A stretch of 64,000 bases of DNA from Capnocytophaga periodontitidis (GCF_016126015.1 NZ_JAEFDB010000006.1:62001-126000), one strand, 5' to 3'. Positions 27,307-36,730 are shown, numbered from the stretch's first letter. Numbers and translations are program-made. The notes: generated by a model not told the origin, from the sequence alone.

Positions 27307-28005
27307 TTATTTTGTTATAATTACAATTTCACTATCACGTTTCTTTTTCTTTTTGCCTTCTGGAGCATTTACATCTATTTTTATAGTGTGTGCATCTATT
27401 TTTTGAATAAAAGGATGTTTGCCTTTTATTTTCTTTATTTTATTTTCAAAAACAAGGGTATTATTGAGCTCTATGTTGAACATTTTTTTCATTTGTGCAA
27501 GACGCTCTGCTTGTTCATCATCTTTTTTGGAATCGAAAACATTCATATCAATATGCAATTCTTTACCTTCCCATTTAAAAGATGGCAATTGCAGTGGAGT
27601 GTTTTTCTGCTTTCCTTTGTCTAAAATAGTAGTGATAGAAGCGAACTGTTTAGGAGGAAAATGACTAAAATGAAGTTCAAATCCCACTTCTTTATCGTCT
27701 TTAAACAGTCCTTTAATCATAGAGCGTTTGAACAAATCAGCCTCTTCTTCTGAGATAGAATCCTTACTACCTATATTTTTTTGAAAGTCATATACCGATT
27801 GCCATTCTTTAGAAAATTTGGGCATATTCACATTTCTCAGGCTATTTTCACCTTGTTTTGCTTTAGCTTCCATAGCGAGCATTTCGCTCATATCTAAGGT
27901 CATATCAGTGGAAATAGTTCCATCGTTATGAAAAGTGAATACATTAGTTACACTGCAAGACTGCAAGGTGATGAACGCTATAGCTAATAGAATAAATTTC
28001 TTCAT
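27307..28005 (-). CDS. lipoprotein of unknown function
   Basis: The signal peptide ends in a lipobox (TLQSC, Cys17), so the protein should be lipid-anchored. The mature part (about 215 residues) is polar, with an early acidic VFTFHNDGTISTDMTLDMSEM segment, a lysine-rich middle and a highly basic C-terminus (PEGKKKKKRD). I do not recognise the family. A -7 element at 28043 points to its own promoter. The stop is followed at once by the 41-bp hairpin array. Confidence 0.7.
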   Translation of the reverse strand: MKKFILLAIAFITLQSCSVTNVFTFHNDGTISTDMTLDMSEMLAMEAKAKQGENSLRNVNMPKFSKEWQSVYDFQKNIGSKDSISEEEADLFKRSMIKGLFKDDKEVGFELHFSHFPPKQFASITTILDKGKQKNTPLQLPSFKWEGKELHIDMNVFDSKKDDEQAERLAQMKKMFNIELNNTLVFENKIKKIKGKHPFIQKIDAHTIKIDVNAPEGKKKKKRDSEIVIITK

Positions 28006-28042
28006 TTGTTATATAAGTTTAAGAAAGCAGCAAATCAAGGCG

Positions 28043-28050
28043 CAAATGTA
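28043..28050 (-). promoter_or_regulatory. -7 element for the lipoprotein gene
   Basis: CAAATGTA reads TACATTTG on the minus strand, matching TAnnTTTG and followed by GCGCC. It is about 38 bases upstream of the ATG. The -33 region (CGAAA) is a partial match. Confidence 0.55.
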
Positions 28051-28124
28051 CAAAATAATTATGAATGACGAAAAATTTTAGGAATTAGGATTTAGAAATT
28101 GGGAAATAATTGGCAAAATATCTG

Positions 28125-28132
28125 TATCTTTG
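28125..28132 (+). promoter_or_regulatory. -7 element for the ABC-2 permease gene
   Basis: TATCTTTG followed by CCCCC matches the Bacteroidota -7 element and lies 18 bases before the ATG at 28151. It overlaps the alternative TTG start at 28130, which rules that start out. Confidence 0.65.
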
Positions 28133-28150
28133 CCCCCTATTCAAACCATT

Positions 28151-29407
28151 ATGTTTCAATCTATAAAAAAAGAAGCCTTATTGCTGTTGCGCGATGTGGG
28201 GGCACTTATCATTCTCTTTGCAATGCCATTGCTATTGGTGGTAACCATTACGCTTTTGCAGGACGGGGCTTTTAAGAATATCAGTGAGCAGAAAACAGCT
28301 GTTCTGTTAGTGGACAACGATGGCGGTGAAATTGCCAAAAATATCAGTAAGAGCTTAGAAGGAAGTGCTTTCGAAATGGTGAAAACGCTGGACGGAAAAC
28401 CTATAGGCGAAGCTATGGTACGTGAGCAGGTGCTGAAAGGCAACTACTTACTGGCTATTGTAATCCCTGCTGAACTCTCCTCTAGCTTGCAAACTAAAGT
28501 GCAACAGAATGTTGAGACGATTATCAGCACTTTTGCAGGCGAGACCGTAACGCCTACTGAAACGGCTTATACTACCAAAGAAATACGCCTCTATTTTGAC
28601 CCTACTTTACAGACTTCGTTTAAAGAAAGTGTGAAGAGTGGCATTGACAAATTGCTATACCAAATAGAAAATCAGTATATTTATAAAGCCTTTGAGAGTC
28701 AGTTAGAGGAAGGAGTGAGTTTACCAAAAACTGAAGCATTAGTGAGTTTTAGAGAAATCAATCCTAATACGGCTACTGCTGCTATCCCCAACGCTACCCA
28801 GCACAACGTACCCGCGTGGGCTCTCTTTGCTATCTTCTTCATTACCATACCGCTATCGGCGAGTATTGTAAAGGAAAAAACACAAGGCACGGGACTCCGA
28901 CTCTTCACGAGTCCCCTACCCTACTGGGCATTACTCACCGCTAAAATCATTGTTTTTCTGATGATTAGCTTACTACAATTCGCTTTGATGGTAGTAATGG
29001 GCGTGTTCGTATTTCCTTACTTAGGCTTACCAATGTTGGACGTGGGAGGTAAACTTTTACCCTTGCTGTTAGTCGCCATAGCCTCAGGACTTTCGGCAAT
29101 AGGATTGGGGGTACTCTTAGGGACTTTAGCAAAAACACAAGAACAATCAGCGCCCTTGGGAGCTACCCTCACAGTGCTTTTTGCAGCCATTGGTGGTGTG
29201 TGGATACCTACCTTTGCAATGCCTCATATTATGCAATTGCTTTCTAATATTTCCCCTATGAACTGGGGATTACAAGCCTTCTACGAGGTATTACTAAGAG
29301 GAGGCTCTGCGAGTAGTTTGTTGCCTAAAATAGGAGCTTTACTGCTCTTTTTCATCACTTGTATTCTTATCTCTATTTATTATGACAAAGCCAAAAGAAA
29401 CGTATAA
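28151..29407 (+). CDS. ABC-2 family transporter permease
   Basis: The 418-residue protein has an N-terminal transmembrane helix (about 17-36), an extracytoplasmic domain of roughly 190 residues, and five to six C-terminal helices with the coupling segment SIVKEKTQGTGLRLFTSPLPYWALLTAK. This is the YhgE/DrrB-like arrangement of ABC exporters. No ATPase gene adjoins it. It overlaps the thioesterase gene by 26 bases, so the two are co-expressed; with the ligase and halogenase-like genes nearby, a role in exporting or processing an acyl product is conceivable. Confidence 0.85.
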   Translation: MFQSIKKEALLLLRDVGALIILFAMPLLLVVTITLLQDGAFKNISEQKTAVLLVDNDGGEIAKNISKSLEGSAFEMVKTLDGKPIGEAMVREQVLKGNYLLAIVIPAELSSSLQTKVQQNVETIISTFAGETVTPTETAYTTKEIRLYFDPTLQTSFKESVKSGIDKLLYQIENQYIYKAFESQLEEGVSLPKTEALVSFREINPNTATAAIPNATQHNVPAWALFAIFFITIPLSASIVKEKTQGTGLRLFTSPLPYWALLTAKIIVFLMISLLQFALMVVMGVFVFPYLGLPMLDVGGKLLPLLLVAIASGLSAIGLGVLLGTLAKTQEQSAPLGATLTVLFAAIGGVWIPTFAMPHIMQLLSNISPMNWGLQAFYEVLLRGGSASSLLPKIGALLLFFITCILISIYYDKAKRNV

Positions 29408-29831
29408 ACCTGCGAATTTATCTGAGAGTCTTATTATTACGGTACGCTTTAGCGAAACCGACCCGCTTGGTATTGTGTGGCACGGCAACTACATCAAATA
29501 TTTTGAAGACGGACGAGAAGCGTTTGGCAGAAAATTCGGTATTTCTTACCTCGATGTAGAGCGCGAAGGCTATGCAACTCCTATTGTAAAAAGCGTATGC
29601 GAACACAAGAAAATGGTGCGCTATGGCGAACGCCTGCGTATTGAAACTCACTATATTCCCTCCAATGTAGCGAAACTCATCTTTCAGTATTTTATCTACA
29701 ATGAAGCCAATGACTTGGTTTGTACAGGAGAAACTGTACAAGTGTTTACTTCTCTAAAAGATAATAGCTTATCGCTATATAAACCGACTTTCTATGAAGA
29801 ATGGGAGAAAAAAATAACAAGTAACAGGTAA
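29382..29831 (+). CDS. hot-dog fold acyl-CoA thioesterase (4HBT/YbgC type)
   Basis: The 149-residue protein shows the 4HBT signature VRFSETDPLGIVWHGNYI, with the catalytic aspartate replaced in context by the typical SETDPLGIVWHGNY arrangement, and YFEDGREAFGRKFGI as the long helix. It is expected to hydrolyse acyl-CoA or acyl-ACP thioesters in the cytoplasm. Its start lies inside the permease gene. Flexirubin and aryl-polyene loci of Bacteroidota contain a thioesterase of this type. Confidence 0.88.
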   Translation: MTKPKETYKPANLSESLIITVRFSETDPLGIVWHGNYIKYFEDGREAFGRKFGISYLDVEREGYATPIVKSVCEHKKMVRYGERLRIETHYIPSNVAKLIFQYFIYNEANDLVCTGETVQVFTSLKDNSLSLYKPTFYEEWEKKITSNR

Positions 29832-29873
29832 CAATATACTACTGCTAATAGATTTTTTGTTTTCATATACAAT

Positions 29874-31184
29874 TTAATTTAAGGGTTTGCGTTTATCTAC
29901 AAATTTCATCGGTTTGCGACTGCCCAACGGATAGAGCTGTTGCTCGATGAGGGCTATATCACAGAACTCAATCTTAGGAACTACCCTGAGTTTAGCGCGG
30001 AAATGATGACTTATTTGCTCGCGAAGAGCTTCGGTAGGGGTTTTTGTCCCTATTTTGATAAGAATTTCATCGGTGAGGATATCATTGGTATTGATTTCTA
30101 TAATGTAATTCTCTATGGTTTCAAACCCCGTAAGCAAATCCATTAGGGCTGGCGGGTAAAGAGTAGTTCCTTTGTATTTAATCATCTGCTGTTTGCGACC
30201 CAGTATAGGACTCACTCGTACCGTATGTCGCCCACACTTACAAGGGGTACTGTGCATCGCTACTATATCGCCTGTGCGAAAACGCAACAATGGCATACCT
30301 TCCACTCCCAAGGTAGTAATCGTGAGCTCGCCACTCTCACCATCGGGTACGGGGTGTCCTTCGTCGTCTAATACTTCAGTAATGATGAGCTCGGGGTGGT
30401 GATGCCCTCCGTGTTGGTACTCACACTCGGTGAAAGTAGTGCTCATCTCGGTAGAAGCATAAGTAGAGTAAAGTTGCAATCCCTGCCATTTTTCAGTAAT
30501 CTTTTTCGCTAAGAGTGTAGGGCTAAAATCCTGATTGCGCAACGCCTCTCCTATACACACTACTCCCTTTACGGAAGAGGCGCGATAGTCGATACCATTC
30601 TTTTCGGCATATTCTATCATTTTCAGCACAAAAGAAGGCACTGCAATAAGGTATTTAGGTTCATACAATCGGATAGAATCCCATTGCAATTCAGGTATTC
30701 CTGCCCCTACCCTAATGATGCTCGCTCCCATTTGGCGTATGCCTAAGAAATAAGCCAAGCCTGCCATAAAACGGCGGTCGATAGTGGTCATCAGTTGGAC
30801 TACATCGCCTTTTTGAATGCCTGCACAAGCCAATGAGATAGCTTCGTTGTACGCCAAACGGTCTAAATCCTTGTCGGTAAGACCGAAAGTAACAGGCGTT
30901 CCCATAGTACCTGAGGTAGAAGCATAGTCTACAATAGCAGTTTTAGGTACGCAGAGAAAAGCATCGTTCTCACGTTGCAAATCGTCTTTATGGGTTGTGG
31001 GTATTTTTTGTAAATCGGCAAGGGTGTGGATATCCTCTATACGGATATGGTGCTTGCGGAAGAGATTTTGATAAAAAACCGATTTTTCATTGAGATATTG
31101 CAATAGCTCTCGCAGTTTTTCTTCTTGAAAAGCTACAATCTCGGCTTCCGATTGGGTTTCTATGGTTGGAATAAGTGCACTCAT
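29874..31184 (-). CDS. phenylacetate-CoA ligase (PaaK)-like adenylate-forming enzyme
   Basis: This ANL-superfamily enzyme activates an aromatic or fatty acid. The P-loop-like YASTSGTMGTPVTFGL, the YASTEMS adenine motif and RFRTGDIV are visible; the C-terminal lid closes with RVVPKIEFCDIALIE. The ATG at 31184 gives about 436 residues, normal for PaaK-like ligases; a start further upstream would lie inside a hairpin and has no homology. Close relatives sit in flexirubin/aryl-polyene clusters, where they load an aryl starter onto an ACP. Confidence 0.85.
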   Translation of the reverse strand: MSALIPTIETQSEAEIVAFQEEKLRELLQYLNEKSVFYQNLFRKHHIRIEDIHTLADLQKIPTTHKDDLQRENDAFLCVPKTAIVDYASTSGTMGTPVTFGLTDKDLDRLAYNEAISLACAGIQKGDVVQLMTTIDRRFMAGLAYFLGIRQMGASIIRVGAGIPELQWDSIRLYEPKYLIAVPSFVLKMIEYAEKNGIDYRASSVKGVVCIGEALRNQDFSPTLLAKKITEKWQGLQLYSTYASTEMSTTFTECEYQHGGHHHPELIITEVLDDEGHPVPDGESGELTITTLGVEGMPLLRFRTGDIVAMHSTPCKCGRHTVRVSPILGRKQQMIKYKGTTLYPPALMDLLTGFETIENYIIEINTNDILTDEILIKIGTKTPTEALREQISHHFRAKLRVVPKIEFCDIALIEQQLYPLGSRKPMKFVDKRKPLN

Positions 31185-31199
31185 TATTTTTGTTAATAA

Positions 31200-31250
31200 A
31201 ACTTTGCCAAAGGTTCTAATGTCCGTGTGGCTCACACCTTTGGCAAAGTT
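31200..31250. terminator. perfect 15-bp inverted repeat, terminator after the DUF3857 gene
   Basis: AACTTTGCCAAAGGT (31200-31214) is the exact reverse complement of ACCTTTGGCAAAGTT (31236-31250), with a 21-base loop containing a small hairpin. Read on the minus strand it is followed by TTTTATT, as in a Rho-independent terminator. The arm on that strand also carries CAACTTTG, one base from a -7 element, which could start the ligase transcript. Confidence 0.8.
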
Positions 31251-31264
31251 GTATGTAAATTTCC

Positions 31265-33268
31265 TTATTTAAAAAGTCGTTTTAAGGAATTTAAGAATCC
31301 TTTTTCTACCACATCGATACCGATACCAAAGTTGCTATCAGCCATAGTGTGATAATCTTCACGGATAGGTTCTAATTTATGCAAAGGCAATTCGATATTT
31401 GTGAGCGGATTGTACTCTACAATCACCTTACCAGAGTTTTTAGTGATGAATTTTTGGGTTTTATGAGTAAAATACTCATTTTTGATATCACACTCTTGTA
31501 CGGTGTATTTTTCCTTAGTATCGATATTTTCATCAGTTTTGAGTTCAATTTCATAACGTTCGCTATCGAAGTTGTGCCAGAAGCTCGCATCGCTGTGCTG
31601 GTGTTCACGAATACTATTTTTCAGCACACTACCATCGTAGTACATCAAGAAACGACGACCTTCGCTATCAATGAAGTAAGGTTGCTCAATAGTTGCTTCG
31701 TACTTCACTACAAATTCGTTTTCCACCTTGTCATCCTTTACTATTTGCAAGGTAGCATCTTTGAAAATCTCGCGGAAATCTTTGCCTTTGCGGTCATTTA
31801 CATAGTTGAGTGCGTAGAACAAAGAGTTGTTCCAGCTGTCCAAACGTTCGTTTTTATTGCTCGACTTGAAGTAACTACGCATAGAATTAGCGCGATTATA
31901 ACGATAAGTAGTAAGCAGTTGGATTTTACCTATATTGCCTTTGGCTTCTAAGGTAATGCGTTCATCTATACAAAAATCATCGAAATAAGTAGGTTTACGT
32001 ACTTGTAGCTCTTGGTTAGGCAAGATTTCCATAAAGTGACAGAAAGAAATCACAGCGCGTTTCTCCAATCTACCAAACTCATTACGAGCGGTAGCGTCCA
32101 CAAAGTACTCTTTCCCTTTATAGTTGATTTTCACTATCACGTGGTTGAACGAAAGCAATGAAGGGAGGTAGAACTGCATATAATAATCGGAATTGTAGTT
32201 CACCAATACCACTGAAGCCTCTACACCAAGATAGTTGAGTATAGATTTTAACAATACACATTTCGCCTTACAGTCACCTTGCTTATTTTGGTAAGTAAGT
32301 GCAGGCGCTTGAGGTTTGTGTCCGTTCATCTCATCGGCGTTGTACACGTAGTAGATATTGTTTTGCACAAACTCTATAGCGTATTGCAATTTCTCATCGA
32401 GGGTAGCCATACCATTGAGTTTCTCCACTAAATCAGGGGCAAAATCAGCGGGTTGCGCTTTGAATACCTCTTCGTAAAGCGGATAGATATAGTTAGACAA
32501 GTCTTTCCAAGTACTATCGGTAGCGAAATCTATAAAAGGGAAGATTTCGCGGTTAGGGTCTACTGGGTTGATGTAGTTTTCTTGTACTATTTCAAATGCC
32601 TCTCCTTGCGCTAAGTATTTCACCTGACTTGGGATTACGTTACCTTGCTCGTCGCGGAAGAACACATCTTTATAAGCTACGCGTTTGTTGCGATTGTTGA
32701 TGAGCTTGAAGTGGTATTTGCCATACGCCCAATAAGTATCGGGGGTTACATATACGTACTTCATAAAGTCACGGCGCAAAAACTCTTTTTCAGTAAACAC
32801 TTTTTCTTTGGTGTCTTCCAAAATGAGGATATCGTCGAGGTGAAGGTCTTTGATTGAGAAGTTCAGCTTTTTAGAACTGCTGATAATACCACGACCGCTT
32901 TGTCCTTCGTTATCCAATACTTTTATAGTGGTATCGGCAGTTTTATCAATGAGCTGACCATTGCGATACACACTAATACGATGGATGCTAAAGTACTCAT
33001 TTTCCTCAAGTACCATATCGTACATAGAGGCACGTTCCAAGTTTTCGGGTTGAGTGAGGGTGTAAGCCATCAACGTATAATCGGAAGTACTATTATTATC
33101 TACTTTGCTGTATTTATGTAAGAAATAGCAGTAGTCACGTCCCTCATCAGTTTGTTCACGAGAGAAATCAGTTTCTACTAAAAGTTGTACCATTTCATTA
33201 TCTGAAAGGGATTTAGCCCAATCAGGTGCTTCTGAGAAGCTGTATAGTTCTTTTTCTTCTGTTTGCAC
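31265..33268 (-). CDS. DUF3857 / transglutaminase-like protein
   Basis: The 667-residue protein has an N-terminal DUF3857 beta domain (about 60-240) and a papain-like transglutaminase core with Cys (QGDCKAKCVLLKSI), His (FNHVIVKI) and Asp (FVDAT) all present, then a C-terminal beta-rich domain. The start is GTG, the only possible start between the promoter at 33311 and the domain. No signal peptide is visible, although most DUF3857 proteins are secreted. Proteins of this type may act as peptide hydrolases or cross-linkers; the role is unproved. Confidence 0.85.
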   Translation of the reverse strand: MQTEEKELYSFSEAPDWAKSLSDNEMVQLLVETDFSREQTDEGRDYCYFLHKYSKVDNNSTSDYTLMAYTLTQPENLERASMYDMVLEENEYFSIHRISVYRNGQLIDKTADTTIKVLDNEGQSGRGIISSSKKLNFSIKDLHLDDILILEDTKEKVFTEKEFLRRDFMKYVYVTPDTYWAYGKYHFKLINNRNKRVAYKDVFFRDEQGNVIPSQVKYLAQGEAFEIVQENYINPVDPNREIFPFIDFATDSTWKDLSNYIYPLYEEVFKAQPADFAPDLVEKLNGMATLDEKLQYAIEFVQNNIYYVYNADEMNGHKPQAPALTYQNKQGDCKAKCVLLKSILNYLGVEASVVLVNYNSDYYMQFYLPSLLSFNHVIVKINYKGKEYFVDATARNEFGRLEKRAVISFCHFMEILPNQELQVRKPTYFDDFCIDERITLEAKGNIGKIQLLTTYRYNRANSMRSYFKSSNKNERLDSWNNSLFYALNYVNDRKGKDFREIFKDATLQIVKDDKVENEFVVKYEATIEQPYFIDSEGRRFLMYYDGSVLKNSIREHQHSDASFWHNFDSERYEIELKTDENIDTKEKYTVQECDIKNEYFTHKTQKFITKNSGKVIVEYNPLTNIELPLHKLEPIREDYHTMADSNFGIGIDVVEKGFLNSLKRLFK

Positions 33269-33310
33269 TTTTTTTGTTTAGAGTTTTTAAATTAAGAGTT
33301 ATGAAAGGCG

Positions 33311-33342
33311 CAAAGGTAATACTTTTTTACTATTTAGCCAAA
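33311..33342 (-). promoter_or_regulatory. promoter of the DUF3857 gene
   Basis: On the minus strand TTTG (33339-33342), a 20-base spacer and TACCTTTG (33311-33318) match the consensus. The GTG start lies 43 bases downstream. The spacer holds a 19-base sequence shared with the promoter of the next upstream gene. Confidence 0.75.
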
Positions 33343-33348
33343 AAACAC

Positions 33349-34602
33349 TTACGCTTCTTTCATTCCTAAGCCGTTATTGATTGCATACGCCATATTTTCG
33401 ATGATATGCTTATGTTTGGCTACAAACGGATTGGTGGTATCCCATACATAACCCGCTAATACAGCACAGATTTTTTCTTTTACATCTTCATTACCTGGTT
33501 GATGGAAGAAAAGTGTTTGCAAATTACCTGTATACCACTCTTTTACGTAAGATGTGAACACATCGATACCACGTTGCATATAGTCGGTGTATTCTTTTTG
33601 CCAATCTACTTTTTCTCCCGCAAGTTCGCGTTTTACCAATTTAGCTGCCAACATACCTGATTCAGTTGCAAAAGCCACACCTGAGGAGAATACAGGGTCT
33701 AAGAACTCGGTGCTATTACCGGTGAGTACAAAGCCATTGCCAAAGAGTTTTTTCACTGAACAAGAATAGCTTTGTATCTTGTTAGGCTCAAATAGAAAAT
33801 CGGAATGCTGGAAGCGCTCTCTGTAAAAATCTGAGGTTACGATAGCCTTACGCAAAGCTTCAGCAGTATCACCAGAAGCCGATAGACTATTGATGTAGTG
33901 CGTAGGCCCTACGACTCCTACACTGGTATTGCCATTAGAGAAAGGAATCACCCAGAGCCATACTTCTCTCTCTAAAATATCAAAAGAAATCAAAGTACCT
34001 TCTTCACCTACCGGGCGCACATTTTCTTCTTTGATATGCGTGAATATAGCAGAGTGGTCGTCTAATTTAGAAGGAGAATTCAAGTCTAACAAGCGAGGCA
34101 ATACACGACCGTAGCCACTGGCATCTATTACGAATTTAGAGGTAATTTCATACACCTCTCGATTCTTGTCTTTAACAGTAGTAACTTGATGATCATCAAA
34201 AAACTGCACGTTCGTAACTTCAGTTTCAAAACTAAGAGGTACGCCTTTGCGGATGATTTCTTGAGCCAAAACATTATCGAAATCGGCGCGAGGTACTTGC
34301 CACGTCCAATCCCAACCTTTGCCGTATTTCTTACCAAAATCAAACTGGCATACTTGTTCTCCACGGATAAAACGAGCCCCCCATTTTACTTCATATTTTT
34401 GAGCTTCCAAGGCAGGCAAAAGTCCTGCTTCGTCAAAATGATCCATCACACGTGGAATAAGGCTCTCCCCTACTACCAAACGCGGAAATTTAGTTTTTTC
34501 TACTACGCGTACTTTTACGCCATTGTTATGCAAATAGGCAGCTGACACACAACCTGAAGGTCCTGCGCCTATTACTAATACATCAGTTACTTCTTTTTTC
34601 AT
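33349..34602 (-). CDS. FAD-dependent oxidoreductase of the tryptophan-halogenase-like family
   Basis: The 417-residue flavoprotein starts with the dinucleotide-binding motif GAGPSG (residues 12-17) and contains WLWVIP at 215-220, which matches the WxWxIP signature of flavin-dependent halogenases that separates them from monooxygenases. A halogenase-like oxidoreductase of this size is a regular member of flexirubin/dialkylresorcinol loci. Whether it chlorinates or only oxidises is not decided by these motifs. Confidence 0.85.
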   Translation of the reverse strand: MKKEVTDVLVIGAGPSGCVSAAYLHNNGVKVRVVEKTKFPRLVVGESLIPRVMDHFDEAGLLPALEAQKYEVKWGARFIRGEQVCQFDFGKKYGKGWDWTWQVPRADFDNVLAQEIIRKGVPLSFETEVTNVQFFDDHQVTTVKDKNREVYEITSKFVIDASGYGRVLPRLLDLNSPSKLDDHSAIFTHIKEENVRPVGEEGTLISFDILEREVWLWVIPFSNGNTSVGVVGPTHYINSLSASGDTAEALRKAIVTSDFYRERFQHSDFLFEPNKIQSYSCSVKKLFGNGFVLTGNSTEFLDPVFSSGVAFATESGMLAAKLVKRELAGEKVDWQKEYTDYMQRGIDVFTSYVKEWYTGNLQTLFFHQPGNEDVKEKICAVLAGYVWDTTNPFVAKHKHIIENMAYAINNGLGMKEA

Positions 34603-34628
34603 AAAAACTTTTTTTTTAAAGCACGGGG

Positions 34629-34660
34629 CAAATATAGTATTTTTTTACTATTTAGCCAAC
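34629..34660 (-). promoter_or_regulatory. promoter of the halogenase-like gene
   Basis: On the minus strand TATATTTG (34629-34636) fits TAnnTTTG, with GTTG (34657-34660) as a one-mismatch -33 element at 20 bases. The -33 element overlaps the last codons of the VWA lipoprotein gene. Confidence 0.6.
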
Positions 34661-36321
34661 AATTTTGCACTTTTTACCAAGCGCACAAATTCTTTGCGAT
34701 AGCCTTCTTCATCTTTGCCTATAGCACCATTAGCTAATTCTACTACTTGGTCATAAGTAGCTTGGGCTTTATTGCTATTGCCGCGCAAGAGAATACCAAA
34801 CTCGGCTACACTGGCTGCAAAGCGAAAATCTACAGAAGTCTCATTTAAAGATTTCTTAGCAAATAACAAAGGTTCGGTTACTTCTACACTTTTAGCATCT
34901 TTTACCTTAGGGTCTTTATAACGTATTTTGAGGAATCCTAACTCATTGCCTTTACCTTTTTCGTTGAGTTCTTTTGTTTGGTAGCGGAGATTTTGAGCCA
35001 CTTTACCTTCCGATGGAATGAGTTCATAGAGGGCTGTAACAGTATGCCCTGCGCCTATTTCACCTGCATCTTTCTTATCATCAGTAAAATCCTCATTAGC
35101 AAGTATACGGTTTTCATAACCTATGAGCTTATACTCTTTCACGTATTTAGGGTTGAACTCGATTTGCAGTTTCACATCTTTGGCTACGGCGAAAAGCGTA
35201 CCGCTAAACTCGTTTACCAATACTTTTTTAGCTTCGGTAAGATCATCGATATAAGCGTAATTACCATTGCCTTTATCGGCTATGGTTTCGGCCATATCAT
35301 CGCGATAATTACCCATACCAAAACCTAAAACTGACATATAAATACCACTTTCGCGCTGTTTTTCAATGAATTTTTCTAACTCTCTTGGATTACTAATCCC
35401 CACATTGAAATCGCCATCAGTAGCTAAAATAATACGGTTATTACCATTTTTAATGAAGTTTTTTTGAGCTTCTTTGTAAGCTAACTGAATACCACTACTA
35501 CCTGACGTAGAACCACTTGCATACAGATTATCAAGTACTTTTTCTATTTTTTGTCTCTCTTTTACAGGAGTAGACGAAAGGGCTACTTTTGTACCGCTGG
35601 CATAAGTTACAATCGCCACTCTGTCGGTAGGTTTGAGCTGAGTGAGCAAGAGTTTGAATGAAGATTTTAGCAAAGGGAGCTTGTTAGGCTCATCCATTGA
35701 GCCCGATACATCAATTAGGAAAACAATATTAGAAGGTGGAGCTTGAGCCAAATCCAATTTTTTAGCTTGCAAACCAATGCGCAATAGCAAATGCTTAGGA
35801 TTCCAAGGTGTAGGAGCTAATTCGGGGGTCACGCGCAAAGGAGAAGTAGCCTCCTTAGTAGGTGCAGGATAGTCGTAATCGAAGTAGTTTATCATCTCCT
35901 CTATGCGAATGGCATCTTTAGGAGGTAACTGACCATAACCTAACATACGACGCAAATTAGCATACGAAGCGCGGTCTACATCGGCAGAAAAAGTGGTAAC
36001 GGGTTGTTGCGCTACTGCTACAAATGGATTTTCAGAAATCTCTTTGTAGGTTTCATTACTACGCGGTTGCTGTTGAGAAGGTTCTTCAGAATTGGCAATT
36101 TCCATTTCTTCTACTACAGCATCATACGCAGGTGGTGGGGGTGGCGGAGGTGGTGTTTCAGGCGAAGCCATTTTGTTCGCTGTAAGTTCTTCCACTGTTG
36201 TAGCAGGTGCAGGAGGTGGAAGCTGGTTGGCTGAATTGCTTGAATTTCGGTGACCTTCGGGGTTACCACAAGCCGCTAATAACAAAGCTGATAACAGCAT
36301 TAAAGATACATTTGTTTTCAT
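34648..36321 (-). CDS. VWA-domain lipoprotein (YfbK-like)
   Basis: The signal peptide ends in the lipobox LAAC (Cys18). A Pro-rich stretch (residues 35-65, including a run of prolines) precedes the VWA N-terminal domain (about 92-180), then the VWA domain with MIDAS DVSGSM (Asp204, Ser206, Ser208), and the C-terminal DUF3520 domain. VWA/MIDAS domains bind a metal ion and a protein ligand. The two proteins at 53414 and 55264 share the same VWA and DUF3520 region but have different N-terminal domains. Confidence 0.88.
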   Translation of the reverse strand: MKTNVSLMLLSALLLAACGNPEGHRNSSNSANQLPPPAPATTVEELTANKMASPETPPPPPPPPAYDAVVEEMEIANSEEPSQQQPRSNETYKEISENPFVAVAQQPVTTFSADVDRASYANLRRMLGYGQLPPKDAIRIEEMINYFDYDYPAPTKEATSPLRVTPELAPTPWNPKHLLLRIGLQAKKLDLAQAPPSNIVFLIDVSGSMDEPNKLPLLKSSFKLLLTQLKPTDRVAIVTYASGTKVALSSTPVKERQKIEKVLDNLYASGSTSGSSGIQLAYKEAQKNFIKNGNNRIILATDGDFNVGISNPRELEKFIEKQRESGIYMSVLGFGMGNYRDDMAETIADKGNGNYAYIDDLTEAKKVLVNEFSGTLFAVAKDVKLQIEFNPKYVKEYKLIGYENRILANEDFTDDKKDAGEIGAGHTVTALYELIPSEGKVAQNLRYQTKELNEKGKGNELGFLKIRYKDPKVKDAKSVEVTEPLLFAKKSLNETSVDFRFAASVAEFGILLRGNSNKAQATYDQVVELANGAIGKDEEGYRKEFVRLVKSAKLLAK

Positions 36322-36373
36322 AAGGGTAATACATTAAAAATCTTACCTTTATAAAGTCAAATGTTATGCCAAA

Positions 36374-36730
36374 CTAAGCTTCTTCGTTGTGAATAAAGCG
36401 TTTTTTAGCATAGAGTTCATCTTCTGTTTCTTGGTGGGCATCATCGGGCACGCAACAATCTACAGGGCACACCGCAGCACATTGAGGTTCATCGTGGAAA
36501 CCTATACACTCGGTGCATTTATCGGCAATGATAAAATAAATATCATCGCTAATAGCTTGTTGAGGCTCATCGGCATCTACTTCCAATCCGCTCGGTAATA
36601 CCACACGTCCTTTTAAGGCAGTACCATCACTATAGCGCCAATCATCAGCACCTTCGTAGATAGCATTGTTAGGGCATTCGGGTTCACAAGCCCCGCAGTT
36701 GATACAATCATCAGTTATTATTATAGCCAT
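36374..36730 (-). CDS. 4Fe-4S dicluster ferredoxin
   Basis: The 118-residue protein has the first cluster motif [12 protein letters not shown] and the second set CTEC...[10 protein letters not shown], so it binds two 4Fe-4S clusters. Between them is an insert of about 60 residues, longer than in simple clostridial-type ferredoxins. It acts as a soluble low-potential electron carrier; the partner is not encoded nearby. Confidence 0.93.
   Translation of the reverse strand: MAIIITDDCINCGACEPECPNNAIYEGADDWRYSDGTALKGRVVLPSGLEVDADEPQQAISDDIYFIIADKCTECIGFHDEPQCAAVCPVDCCVPDDAHQETEDELYAKKRFIHNEEA

Noticed and set aside
31379-31951. A 190-residue open frame on the plus strand opposite the DUF3857 gene.
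   Set aside because: It lies entirely antisense to a well-supported gene and has a low-complexity hydrophobic composition typical of shadow frames.
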